From contig PMBA01000393.1 in the NCBI GenBank assembly GCA_003152795.1, forward strand, positions 200-6,634: 6,435 nt of DNA, read 5' to 3'. The position numbers were made by a program, and so were the translations under genes. Below, in pieces: positions 1 through 6,286 of the stretch (position 1 is its first letter; each line of letters begins with the position of its first letter). Source of the DNA: Acidobacteriaceae bacterium (GTDB taxonomy: Bacteria > Acidobacteriota > Terriglobia > Terriglobales > Acidobacteriaceae). The notes under the pieces were generated by a model that made no database searches, was not told the DNA's origin, and saw nothing but the letters and a program-made list of their open reading frames with translations.

Positions 1-981
1 GTAAGTCAGTTGATCACGGACTTCGGACGCACCACGAATTTGGTCGCAAGTGCCAGCCTTGCGGCCAAAGCGGAGGAGCAAAACGCGGCGGCTACGAAAG
101 AGCAGATTCTTCTGGCGGTGGATCAAGCCTTCTACGGCGCGCTGCAAGCGCATGCGGTGCTGACCGTGGCTCAGCAAACCGTAAATGCCAGGCAGACAGT
201 TGCCGATCAAGTAGGAGCGTTGTTTAAGAGCAAGCTAAGGTCCGAACTGGATTTCAGTTTTGCGAACGTGAACCTCGCGCAAGCGAAGCTGCTTGTCCTG
301 GACGCGGAGAATAGCGAAAACGGGGCGCTCGCTACCCTGTCCATGATACTGGGCTATTCCAGGACGCAGGGGTTTGAGTTAGTCGAGGACACGACGGCGA
401 TTGGTTCGCCTCCCAGCAACGTGGACGATCTTGTCTCCCAGGCGATTGCGATGCGCCCGGAAATATTGTCGTTGGAATTCCAAGAGCAATCTGCGGAGAA
501 GTTTCACACAGCCGAACGCGATTTACTCCTCCCCAATATACGTGCGGTGGGCGCGGTAGGGGACACACCGGTACGAAACCCGGTTCTCTCCAATTGGTAT
601 GGTGCGGTGGGTGTGAACGTTGAAATCCCTCTATTTAACGGCTTTCTCTACACGGCGCGATCAAGGGAGGCGAGTCTGAGAGCGCAAGCGTCCCAAGGTC
701 GTTTGCTTGATCTTCGTAATCGGATTTCACGTGATGTGCGTACGGGTTGGCTCAATGCGAACACGGCGTATGCGCGGCTCAGCGTCGCTCAGCAACTGTT
801 GGACCAGTCAAGCCTCGCGCTCGATCTTGCCCAAACGCGCTACCGCTTGGGGCTGAGTTCCATTGTTGAGCTGAGTCAAGCACAGCTCCAGGAGACCCAA
901 GCCCAAATCAGCAACGCTCAAGCGGCTTATGACTACCGCCTCGCCCTGGCAATACTGCGCTATCAAACGACAGGGATCTAG
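1..981 (+). CDS. TolC-family outer membrane efflux protein, 3' part (5' end outside window)
   Basis: This is the outer-membrane channel of a tripartite export system (RND, ABC or MFS type); it forms a trimeric barrel and periplasmic tunnel. The reading frame is open from base 1, and the residues before the first TTG (base 10) already fit the family block SQLITDFGRT, so the gene starts upstream and perhaps 100-130 residues are missing. 326 residues are visible. They show the end of the first OEP repeat (long Ala/Gln-rich helices to about residue 115) and then the second repeat. That repeat has RPEI near residue 152, LLLPNI near 175, the strand motif VEIPLFNG at about 207-214, and the typical last helix pair with YRLGLSSIVELSQAQL. 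Partner pump genes would lie left of the window. The stop (979-981) lies inside the convergent TlpA remnant. The family call is sure; the substrate is unknown, and a CzcC/CusC-like metal role is only suggested by the metal genes further right. Confidence 0.93.
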   Translation, partial: VSQLITDFGRTTNLVASASLAAKAEEQNAAATKEQILLAVDQAFYGALQAHAVLTVAQQTVNARQTVADQVGALFKSKLRSELDFSFANVNLAQAKLLVLDAENSENGALATLSMILGYSRTQGFELVEDTTAIGSPPSNVDDLVSQAIAMRPEILSLEFQEQSAEKFHTAERDLLLPNIRAVGAVGDTPVRNPVLSNWYGAVGVNVEIPLFNGFLYTARSREASLRAQASQGRLLDLRNRISRDVRTGWLNANTAYARLSVAQQLLDQSSLALDLAQTRYRLGLSSIVELSQAQLQETQAQISNAQAAYDYRLALAILRYQTTGI

Positions 982-1204
982 GTGGTGGTAGAAGAGCTTT
1001 GATCTCCCGCTCAAAAACCGGTATATCCGTCGCGCCAATATGTTTGGCTACGATCCGGCCGTCGCGATCAATGAGGAACGCGATCGGCAAGCCGAGCACT
1101 CCGCCGTATAGCTCCCCAATCTTCGCGTTGCCCATGGCAACCGGATAGTTCATGTGGAAGCGCTGGTAGAAGTCGCGGACGCAATCTCGCCGACGCGAAG
1201 AAGG
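908..1204 (-). pseudogene. TlpA/ResA-like thioredoxin-fold protein, C-terminal remnant
   Basis: Read on the - strand, this stretch gives VRDFYQRFHMNYPVAMG, then KIGELYGGVLGLP, FLIDRDGRIVAKHIG and FEREIKALL. This is the second half of a TlpA-type thiol-disulfide oxidoreductase or peroxiredoxin-like domain: the helix before the 'NYPV' strand, the cis-proline loop (LP) and the last beta hairpin and helix. Family members are usually 150-200 residues with an export signal and a WCxxC site. Here similarity begins only near base 1183. Upstream the frame meets TGA at 1205-1207 and more stops (TAA, TGA) soon after, and neither other frame shows a CxxC motif. A 78-81 residue ORF could start at ATG 1153, but it would be half a fold without a catalytic site. 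At the other end the frame runs without a natural stop through CTACCACCACCT into the antisense of the tolC 3' end. I therefore call it a decayed or truncated gene. Confidence 0.7.
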
Positions 1205-1372
1205 TCAGCCAGTTCAGAATCCCCAAGATTATTCTTACGCGGCGTCGTGAGCCTGGTCACAGCCAAGCGTGAGCCAGTGAGGTTGAATAGCATTGACGGG
1301 CAATTGAATCGGAGTTTGGCCGCGTGGGAAGCTCTGACTAAACTGGATGTTCTCAAATCGGCCCAGAGAGAG
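1205..1372. other. Non-coding or unrecognised stretch before the patatin gene
   Basis: The gene-free stretch between tolC and the patatin gene spans 982-1378. Its left half holds the TlpA remnant; these remaining bases show no recognisable protein in any frame. The patatin frame stays open back to a GTG at 1154, but the residues it would add resemble no known patatin N-terminus. Two TTGAAT hexamers (near 1283 and 1305) and a TTGACG (near 1291) could be -35-like, but no matching -10 box stands at the right distance. The patatin promoter and the presumed recombination junction are expected here. Confidence 0.4.
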
Positions 1373-1378
1373 ATGACG

Positions 1379-2638
1379 ATGGAAAACGCGGTCGGTCTAG
1401 TCATGACGGGCGGCGGTGCTCGCGGCGCTTATCAAGCCGGTGTCCTCAAGCGCATTGGCGAACTGAAACGGGCCCGCACACAGGGTAATCCTTTCCCGAT
1501 CATAGGAGGCGCTTCCGCGGGAGCCATTAATGGCGCCGCTCTGGCCACAGGTTGCGGCGATTTTGCTCAGGCAACCCAGCGCATTGCAGACGCTTGGGCG
1601 ACTCTCGAACCTTCCGACATCTTTCGCTGTGGTCTCTTGTCCCAGGCGCAAAATTCCATAACCTGGATATTCGATCTCTCCTTTGGAGCGATTCTGGGGG
1701 GAGGCAATGCCCGATCCTTACTAGATGCCACTCCTTTACATTATTTTCTCAATAAGCACCTTGACTGCGACCGGATCCAGGAAAACATCAAGCGCGGGGA
1801 CCTCTACGCTCTCGCGATTTCCGCGACCAACTACAACTCGGGAAGAAGCTATCTCTTCATTCAAGGGAAAAAGGGTCATCCGCTTTGGAAGCGGATCCGG
1901 CTGGTGACGGTTGCGACCAAGATCACGGTCGATCACGTTTGCGCGTCCTCGGCTATTCCTATGGTTTTCCAGCCGGTAAGACTCAAAACTCCGCGTGGGT
2001 CGGCCTTCTTCGGCGATGGTTGTGCGCGCCTGCAACAGCCTCTCAGCCCAGTGATCCGCCTGGGGGCCGAGAAGGTTTTCGCGATCGGTGTCCGCTGCGG
2101 AAATAAAGAAAGTCAAGAGGAAGCCACGGATGAGAGAAACCCTTCGCTCGCGCAAGTGTTGGGAGTTCTTTTGAACGTTATGTTTCTGGACCATCTCGCC
2201 ACTGACATTGAGCACCTTGAACATTTGAATCAGTTGCTCGACGATGGCCACATCAGTCAGCTTGGGATTGAAGGACATGAAAAGATACGGTCATTGGGGA
2301 CCTTCATCATCGCGCCTTCGGTCAACTTGTCAGATCTGGCGGAGCAGCACCAGAAAGACATGCCCGCTCTGATCCAGTACTTTGTATCGAGTTTGGGACG
2401 AGACGCGGCTTCCTGTGCGGATCTGATGAGTTACCTGCTATTCACGCCCAACTACACGCGAGACCTCATTGAGATTGGTTACCTTGACGCCAGCGAACGA
2501 ATCGAGGAAATCGAAGAATTTCTCTATTCTTCCAAGGGGAACGCTGAAAGCGCACTGGCCAGTCAAACGGGAGGGAACGCGCCTAAGGCTGGTTCGGCAG
2601 CGAAACCGACCGGAAGCTCGGTCAGATCCCGCGGCTGA
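1379..2638 (+). CDS. Patatin-like phospholipase family protein
   Basis: A predicted serine acyl hydrolase with a Ser-Asp dyad, 419 residues, acting on phospholipids or other acyl lipids. It shows the oxyanion-hole loop GGGARGAYQAGVL (from about residue 11), the nucleophile elbow GGASAGA (Ser46), the conserved ASSAIPMVFQPV block (about 189-200) and the dyad Asp in FFGDGC (Asp213) followed by PLSPVIRLGAEKV. The C-terminal part (about 345-385) has YLLFTPNYTRDLIEIGY and DASERIEEIEEFL, a block typical of one bacterial subgroup, followed by a low-complexity Ser/Gly/Ala tail. No signal peptide or membrane segment is seen, so it is probably cytoplasmic or peripheral. I chose ATG 1379 because GAGAGAG at 1366-1372 sits 6 nt before it; ATG 1373 (two codons longer) is also possible. 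The GTG at 1154 is unlikely. The gene is alone on this strand, convergent with the CDF gene. Whether it is a true phospholipase cannot be read from sequence. Confidence 0.93.
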   Translation: MENAVGLVMTGGGARGAYQAGVLKRIGELKRARTQGNPFPIIGGASAGAINGAALATGCGDFAQATQRIADAWATLEPSDIFRCGLLSQAQNSITWIFDLSFGAILGGGNARSLLDATPLHYFLNKHLDCDRIQENIKRGDLYALAISATNYNSGRSYLFIQGKKGHPLWKRIRLVTVATKITVDHVCASSAIPMVFQPVRLKTPRGSAFFGDGCARLQQPLSPVIRLGAEKVFAIGVRCGNKESQEEATDERNPSLAQVLGVLLNVMFLDHLATDIEHLEHLNQLLDDGHISQLGIEGHEKIRSLGTFIIAPSVNLSDLAEQHQKDMPALIQYFVSSLGRDAASCADLMSYLLFTPNYTRDLIEIGYLDASERIEEIEEFLYSSKGNAESALASQTGGNAPKAGSAAKPTGSSVRSRG

Positions 2639-2675
2639 TCATCCCGCCCGGATGCGACCGCACTTCCAGATGCGA

Positions 2676-2740
2676 CACCCAGGCACAAACGGGCTTTAAT
2701 GCTGAACTCCGGAGCACTCAGCAGCTTCGCATCCTGGGTG
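2676..2740. repeat. Nested inverted repeats after the patatin gene
   Basis: CACCCAGG at 2676-2683 is the exact reverse complement of CCTGGGTG at 2733-2740. Between them GCTGA (2701-2705) pairs with TCAGC (2718-2722), enclosing the palindrome CTCCGGAG (2707-2714). The RNA could fold into a two-part hairpin in the convergent intergenic region 38 nt past the patatin stop. A T-rich stretch (TTCTTTT, about 2760-2766) follows only after a gap of about 20 nt. It may be a transcript end structure or a small dispersed repeat; chance is not excluded. Confidence 0.35.
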
Positions 2741-2828
2741 GGGCTCTTCGCTGTGCCACTTCTTTTCCCATTGCATTAAGATAAGAACGTTGTAGCGGTC
2801 AGTCCTGTCCGGCGCAGCCCGGCAGCAT

Positions 2829-2849
2829 GCACTGGCTGGCGGGCAGTGC
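2829..2849. repeat. Small hairpin near the end of the CDF gene
   Basis: GCACTG (2829-2834) and CAGTGC (2844-2849) form a perfect 6-bp stem with a 9-nt GC-rich loop, 21 nt beyond the CDF stop codon on the - strand. No T tract follows in either direction, so it is at best a weak or rho-assisted transcript end. Confidence 0.3.
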
Positions 2850-2869
2850 CTCGCGTCACCGCACAAAGC

Positions 2870-3841
2870 CTACTCGGGTTTCCCTGTGTAGTGTTGTTCG
2901 CGGTGAACATCGGAATGGTCTTCTAAGGACTCCAAGTGCGTCATGACTTCGGCGGGCATCCCTAGTTCGGTCGGCAGACGTTCTTCCAGAATCGTTGCGA
3001 GGCGGTGGGCCTCGCTCACCGACGTGAGGCGCGGAAACAACAGGTGGACTTCGATTATCTGTCGGTACCCGGTGGTTCGGAACCGCACGCCATGATATTG
3101 AATTGCCAGTTCCGAGCAGATAGCATCCAGCTTGTCCCGAATTTCTCGACCCGCTTTCGGATCAGAGTAATCCATCAACCCGACTGCCGAGCGCCAAACT
3201 AGGTGACCGCCAGACCACAGGATATTTGCCGCTACGGCGATGGCGACCAGCGGATCGAGCGGTTTCCAGTGCGTCAGCATTACCAGCCCAAGTCCTCCCA
3301 CAACGCCAAAGCTCGTCCAGCTATCGGTCAAAACGTGTTTGCCATCGGCTTCGAGGATGAGTGAATTGGTGCGCCTGCCTGTCCGCAGGAGATAGTAACC
3401 GAGACCCGCATTGAGCACTCCAGCCAGCAGGATCAGCATTGCACCTGCTCCGAGGTGCTCCAGTTGTAGCCCAGCGATCCACTTCCGGATCGATTCATAG
3501 AGAATCGCAATCGCAGCCACGACGATCATTGCTCCTTCAAAACCAGCCGAGAAGAATGTGATCCGTTCGTAACCGTAAAGAAACTGAGGGGACGCTGATC
3601 GTGTGCTGAGCCGCAGACTAAAACTAGCAAACCCCACGGCGATCACGTGGACGACCGACTCGGCTGCATCGGAAAAAATGGCAGCCGAATGCGTCATGAA
3701 ATACACTGTGGTCTTACCGATCAGCATTGCCAGCCCAACAATCAGGGAAAGACGCATGGCGAAGCGAGCATCCCTTAATTCCTGCTCGTCCCTTCGTGAC
3801 GATGGATGATCCGTCTTGGTCTTTCCGGTCTGTTCCGACAT
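2870..3841 (-). CDS. Cation diffusion facilitator (CDF) family transporter
   Basis: An inner-membrane antiporter of the CDF family, which exports divalent metal ions (Zn, Fe, Mn, Co, Cd or Ni) in exchange for protons. At 323 residues it has the usual layout: six membrane helices (roughly 28-49, 53-77, 99-116, 131-153, 168-190, 195-215) and a cytoplasmic alpha/beta domain (about 230-306) ending in THLESLEDH. Helix 5 has the canonical HxxxD (His169, Asp173). Helix 2 reads SDAAESVVH (Asp58, Glu61, His65) rather than the DxxxD of FieF, and the loop before helix 3 reads FLYGYERI where many members have HPYGHGKxE. The tail is His-rich (His302, 309, 313, 317). I chose ATG 3841 because GAGG lies 10 nt upstream; a GTG at 3850 would sit 1 nt from that site. 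It is last in the four-gene - strand cluster, 75 nt after the small exported protein. The metal is not known. Confidence 0.92.
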   Translation of the reverse strand: MSEQTGKTKTDHPSSRRDEQELRDARFAMRLSLIVGLAMLIGKTTVYFMTHSAAIFSDAAESVVHVIAVGFASFSLRLSTRSASPQFLYGYERITFFSAGFEGAMIVVAAIAILYESIRKWIAGLQLEHLGAGAMLILLAGVLNAGLGYYLLRTGRRTNSLILEADGKHVLTDSWTSFGVVGGLGLVMLTHWKPLDPLVAIAVAANILWSGGHLVWRSAVGLMDYSDPKAGREIRDKLDAICSELAIQYHGVRFRTTGYRQIIEVHLLFPRLTSVSEAHRLATILEERLPTELGMPAEVMTHLESLEDHSDVHREQHYTGKPE

Positions 3842-3851
3842 GTTCGCCACG

Positions 3852-3855
3852 CCTC
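3852..3855 (-). promoter_or_regulatory. Ribosome binding site of the CDF gene (decides start)
   Basis: GAGG on the - strand, 10 nt before ATG 3841. It is too close (1 nt) to serve the upstream in-frame GTG at 3850, so it favours the shorter protein. Confidence 0.45.
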
Positions 3856-3916
3856 GGTTGGGTGGCTATCCCAAGCGCCAGTCAATCTTAACAACACTCC
3901 CCTTCAATACGGGAGG

Positions 3917-4387
3917 TCACTGGCAGATCACTTTTTGCTGATTGAGGCCGATGATCGCCTTCTCTTGAACGGCGGGCTGAAAACGAGAGTAGACCACGGA
4001 ATAGGTCTCAGTGTTCTCGTCTGCTTTGCCTGAGCTTCCTGTCACAGAAACAGCCAAGGTTCCTTCCGAGTTATAGAACGTATCTTGCGAGCGGTTGGCG
4101 GCGTAGGCGTGCGTTTTCTTAAAGCCCGGAAGGTGAGCGCCATACCACACGAGGGTGGCGTCAACCTTGGAGTCGTAGATGGTATAGAAATCGGTTTGCA
4201 TTTTGCTCCCGCAGACGGTTGACTCGGGCAAACGGGTGGGTTCGTTACCTAAATGGAGCCGAGAATCGGTGGCTGGATAGAGAGGAAGATTTGGCAGTGG
4301 GTCCGCCGTCAGGAGTTTCGCGTTGCCACCCGCGATCGCCACAAGACAAAAGACGAGCGTGATTGCGAGAATTTTCGAAGGTTTCAT
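3917..4387 (-). CDS. Small exported protein of unknown function
   Basis: I do not recognise a named family. The product has 156 residues. The N-terminus MKPSKILAITLVFCLVAIAGGNA is a typical Sec signal peptide with cleavage probably near residue 23 (GNA-K). The mature part starts with a Pro-rich stretch (LPNLPLYPATDSR). It continues as a compact alpha/beta-looking domain with DFYTIYDSKVDATLVWYG and LPGFKKTHAY, a pattern seen in many small secreted proteins ('V..WY...LPG'). Cys59 and Cys155 are the only cysteines in the mature chain and could form a disulfide joining the start and end of the domain. No lipobox fits. The frame is open to ATG 4540, inside the cupin gene, but the extra 51 residues would bury the signal peptide, so I start at 4387; its ribosome site is weak (GAG about 9 nt before). 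It lies 82 nt after the cupin and 75 nt before the CDF gene. Confidence 0.72.
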   Translation of the reverse strand: MKPSKILAITLVFCLVAIAGGNAKLLTADPLPNLPLYPATDSRLHLGNEPTRLPESTVCGSKMQTDFYTIYDSKVDATLVWYGAHLPGFKKTHAYAANRSQDTFYNSEGTLAVSVTGSSGKADENTETYSVVYSRFQPAVQEKAIIGLNQQKVICQ

Positions 4388-4469
4388 GTTTCTACTCGGC
4401 ATCAGCCACGCGAAACAGCATTGATCGCTTGCCCTGGATTGCATCCGTGCCTCCGTGATTACCCGGTCC

Positions 4470-4949
4470 TCAGGGGCGACACTTGATTTCAATGCGAAGG
4501 TCGGGCGGCCCATTGGAATCCGGCGCCTCCAGGATTTCAACGGCGTGCATCGGTTCGGGCTTCATCCACTCCACACTCCATGCGCCGGGATGAATTGCCT
4601 CGTCCGTGGTCGGAATGTCCCGAACACTCCCGTCCGCACGACGGTAACGAACATGTGGTGACTTGCCGCCTGTATCCCAACTGAGAAGGAGACTTGGCCA
4701 CCGGTGGTGATGCATGGGCACAGCTGTACCGGGCGAAACCTTGACTTCGAGCACGCGTACGAATGCGTTTTCAAAAATTACTCTGTGACTCTTGGGCGCG
4801 GCTTGCACCGCGTCGAAGCCGTCGGGAAAATCCGATTTGTCTTGCCCGTAGGCGTAAAAATTCCTCGCGAAGAGAACAATGCAACTAACGACCAAGGCGG
4901 CGCACAACGCTCGCCTTCGGGTATCGAATAAACTTCTCTGATCTTTCAT
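4470..4949 (-). CDS. Exported cupin-domain protein
   Basis: A single-domain cupin of 159 residues. The N-terminus carries RRR (11-13) followed by the hydrophobic stretch ALCAALVVSCIVLFA (14-28), so it is exported or anchored in the inner membrane. The cupin begins near residue 54 with HRVIFENAFVRVLEVKVSPG. Motif 1 is reduced: GTAVPMHHHRWPSLLLSW has three consecutive His (80-82) but no Glu at the usual place. Motif 2 is EPMHAVEILE (His135). A mononuclear metal site using His80/82 and His135 is possible; catalytic activity is not shown. It ends RIEIKC, as related cupins end in a V/I-E-I/L-K strand. ATG 4949 has AGGAG 10 nt upstream; the longer frame to 5042 adds 31 residues that hide the signal. 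It lies between the oxidase (168 nt) and the small exported protein (82 nt). Confidence 0.8.
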   Translation of the reverse strand: MKDQRSLFDTRRRALCAALVVSCIVLFARNFYAYGQDKSDFPDGFDAVQAAPKSHRVIFENAFVRVLEVKVSPGTAVPMHHHRWPSLLLSWDTGGKSPHVRYRRADGSVRDIPTTDEAIHPGAWSVEWMKPEPMHAVEILEAPDSNGPPDLRIEIKCRP

Positions 4950-4959
4950 TCTGATAACG

Positions 4960-4964
4960 CTCCT
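4960..4964 (-). promoter_or_regulatory. Ribosome binding site of the cupin gene (decides start)
   Basis: AGGAG on the - strand, 10 nt before ATG 4949. It supports the shorter cupin with an N-terminal signal over the in-frame ATG at 5042. Confidence 0.55.
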
Positions 4965-5117
4965 GTCCTCTTGTGGAAGAGCTACTGTTGAGCAGCGCAT
5001 CGACCGCGGCTTCAAAGTTCTCGGAAGGCTGGTCCGGACCATTTACCGTCACTATTTGCACAATTCATCGCCGAAGCGGTAACAGGTATGCGGGGTTTCT
5101 CTCGAGAGCGCTACGCA

Positions 5118-6278
5118 CTACGGCTTGACCTCATAAAAGGCAGCCATGCCCGCCTCCATGTGGTCGTCTATGTGGCAGTGAAACATCCAGATTCCCGGAT
5201 TATCGGGAACCATATCCACGGTTACCATCTGGGCCGGCAGGAGCGCGACCACGTCGGTGCGTTTTCCGTCTTGCAGCACGGTGTTGCCGTGCCAGTGTGG
5301 GGTGTGGAGACTGAAGAATTCACCGAGTGCGAGCAGATACCAGCGGACGTGCTCTCCCTGTTTCATGGTCATCAGCGGCCCGGTGCCGTAGATATAGCCA
5401 TTGATCGAGAACTTGGTGTTGGCAACGGTAAATCCGGACCCAAGAAATGAGGGGTTGCCCTCTCCGTCGACGGGCAGGAACTCAGCCTTATTTACTCCTT
5501 TAGGATCGCTCGTGTAAGTCTGAAGATTGTGTTCTAGATACCAACTGGTGTTCTCGTCAAAGAACATGTACAGGCAGACGATTTCCCGGTCCACGTCTTT
5601 CGGTTTGCCGTCGGCATCCGCCATTCCGCGCCGCGTAATCACGATCGCTCCGACCAATCCGCTCTGTACGTCTTTGGCTTCGTTGGTATGCGAATGGTAG
5701 AGCCATACGATCGAGCTGGGGTCATTCGGCCCCGGACCCGCCCGTTCCGGAACCTTCCACGTATAGGTATAAGTGTTGCCCGGCGGCACCGCGTCGTCAG
5801 CTTTGTCAACTCCTGACGTGCCGTCTTCATACAAAGCGCCTTCGGAACTCTTGTCGTAGAAGACTCCATGGGGGTGCATGCTGTAAGCATGCGTGGCGTT
5901 GTTCTTGAAGACGACACGGATCGTGTCGCCGACTTCGGCGCGCAATATGGGACCGAGAATGCCGGCGTGTTCCCACTCGGGAGCGCGCGGCTTGAGCTTG
6001 TTAAAGGTCGCGTCCGTGTATTCGCGGTAGAGAGCTTTGCGATAGACGGTGCCAATGCGATGCGGCCCTCGTTCGGTGAAGACTTTGGAATTCCCCTCGA
6101 ACTTCATGCCCATCATTTTGTTGACGCCTCCGGGGGCGTAGTCCCATTCGACCTCGTCGGCGGCGACGTAGTAGGTGCGAACTTTCGACTCCGAACCCGT
6201 TTGCAATGGCTGGGTAATACCTTCAGCGGGAAACGTCATAACGACAACTATCAACGCTGCGGCCAAGAATCTGAACAT
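5118..6278 (-). CDS. Two-domain ceruloplasmin-like multicopper oxidase
   Basis: A predicted periplasmic copper enzyme that oxidises a substrate (Cu(I), Fe(II), Mn(II) or phenols in this superfamily) and reduces O2 to water. It has 386 residues. MFRFLAAALIVVVMTFPAEG is a Sec signal with cleavage near residue 20-23. Domain 1 opens with RTYYVAADEVEWDYAPGG, then GILGPILRAEVGDTIRV, which closely recall vertebrate ceruloplasmin/hephaestin. All four histidine motifs of the trinuclear centre are present: HPHG (His135, 137), YHSH (195, 197), HTPHWHG (325, 328, 330) and HCHIDDHMEAGM (His367, Cys368, His369, His373, Met378). The last also supplies the type 1 copper ligands. In domain 1, Tyr194 stands where a type 1 Cys would be, so type 1 copper is expected only in domain 2. 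Two-domain oxidases normally act as homotrimers. ATG 6278 has AAGGGGA 8 nt upstream. It is first in the four-gene - strand cluster. Confidence 0.94.
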   Translation of the reverse strand: MFRFLAAALIVVVMTFPAEGITQPLQTGSESKVRTYYVAADEVEWDYAPGGVNKMMGMKFEGNSKVFTERGPHRIGTVYRKALYREYTDATFNKLKPRAPEWEHAGILGPILRAEVGDTIRVVFKNNATHAYSMHPHGVFYDKSSEGALYEDGTSGVDKADDAVPPGNTYTYTWKVPERAGPGPNDPSSIVWLYHSHTNEAKDVQSGLVGAIVITRRGMADADGKPKDVDREIVCLYMFFDENTSWYLEHNLQTYTSDPKGVNKAEFLPVDGEGNPSFLGSGFTVANTKFSINGYIYGTGPLMTMKQGEHVRWYLLALGEFFSLHTPHWHGNTVLQDGKRTDVVALLPAQMVTVDMVPDNPGIWMFHCHIDDHMEAGMAAFYEVKP

Positions 6279-6286
6279 GTCGGAAT

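Noticed and set aside
1281..1312. TTGAAT direct repeats as a promoter or operator
   Set aside because: No -10 box at a suitable distance, and two hexamers in AT-richer spacer DNA are weak evidence.
1154..1378. Longer patatin protein from GTG 1154 (75 extra residues)
   Set aside because: The added residues look unlike any patatin N-terminus, overlap the TlpA remnant, and patatins usually start just before the GGGxRG loop; a GA-rich ribosome site lies right before the ATGs at 1373/1379.
1150..1404. Open - strand frame before the TlpA remnant, tested as the missing N-terminal half
   Set aside because: It holds no WCxxC-type motif or TlpA-like strand pattern and lies in a different frame, so it does not restore the gene.
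1736..2278. 180-codon open frame on the - strand inside the patatin gene
   Set aside because: It is antisense to a gene with clear catalytic motifs and its product has no recognisable domain; it is a shadow of the coding strand's codon pattern.
4388..4540. Longer start of the small exported protein (ATG 4540)
   Set aside because: It would overlap the cupin 3' end and place 51 residues before an obvious signal peptide.
5099..5108. Perfect palindrome CTCTCGAGAG after the oxidase stop, as terminator or operator
   Set aside because: It has no loop, no T tract and no second copy; a single 10-bp palindrome can arise by chance.
5088..5450. 120-codon + strand open frame opposite the oxidase
   Set aside because: It is antisense to the conserved copper-ligand region of the oxidase; its His-rich product is only a complement of those codons.
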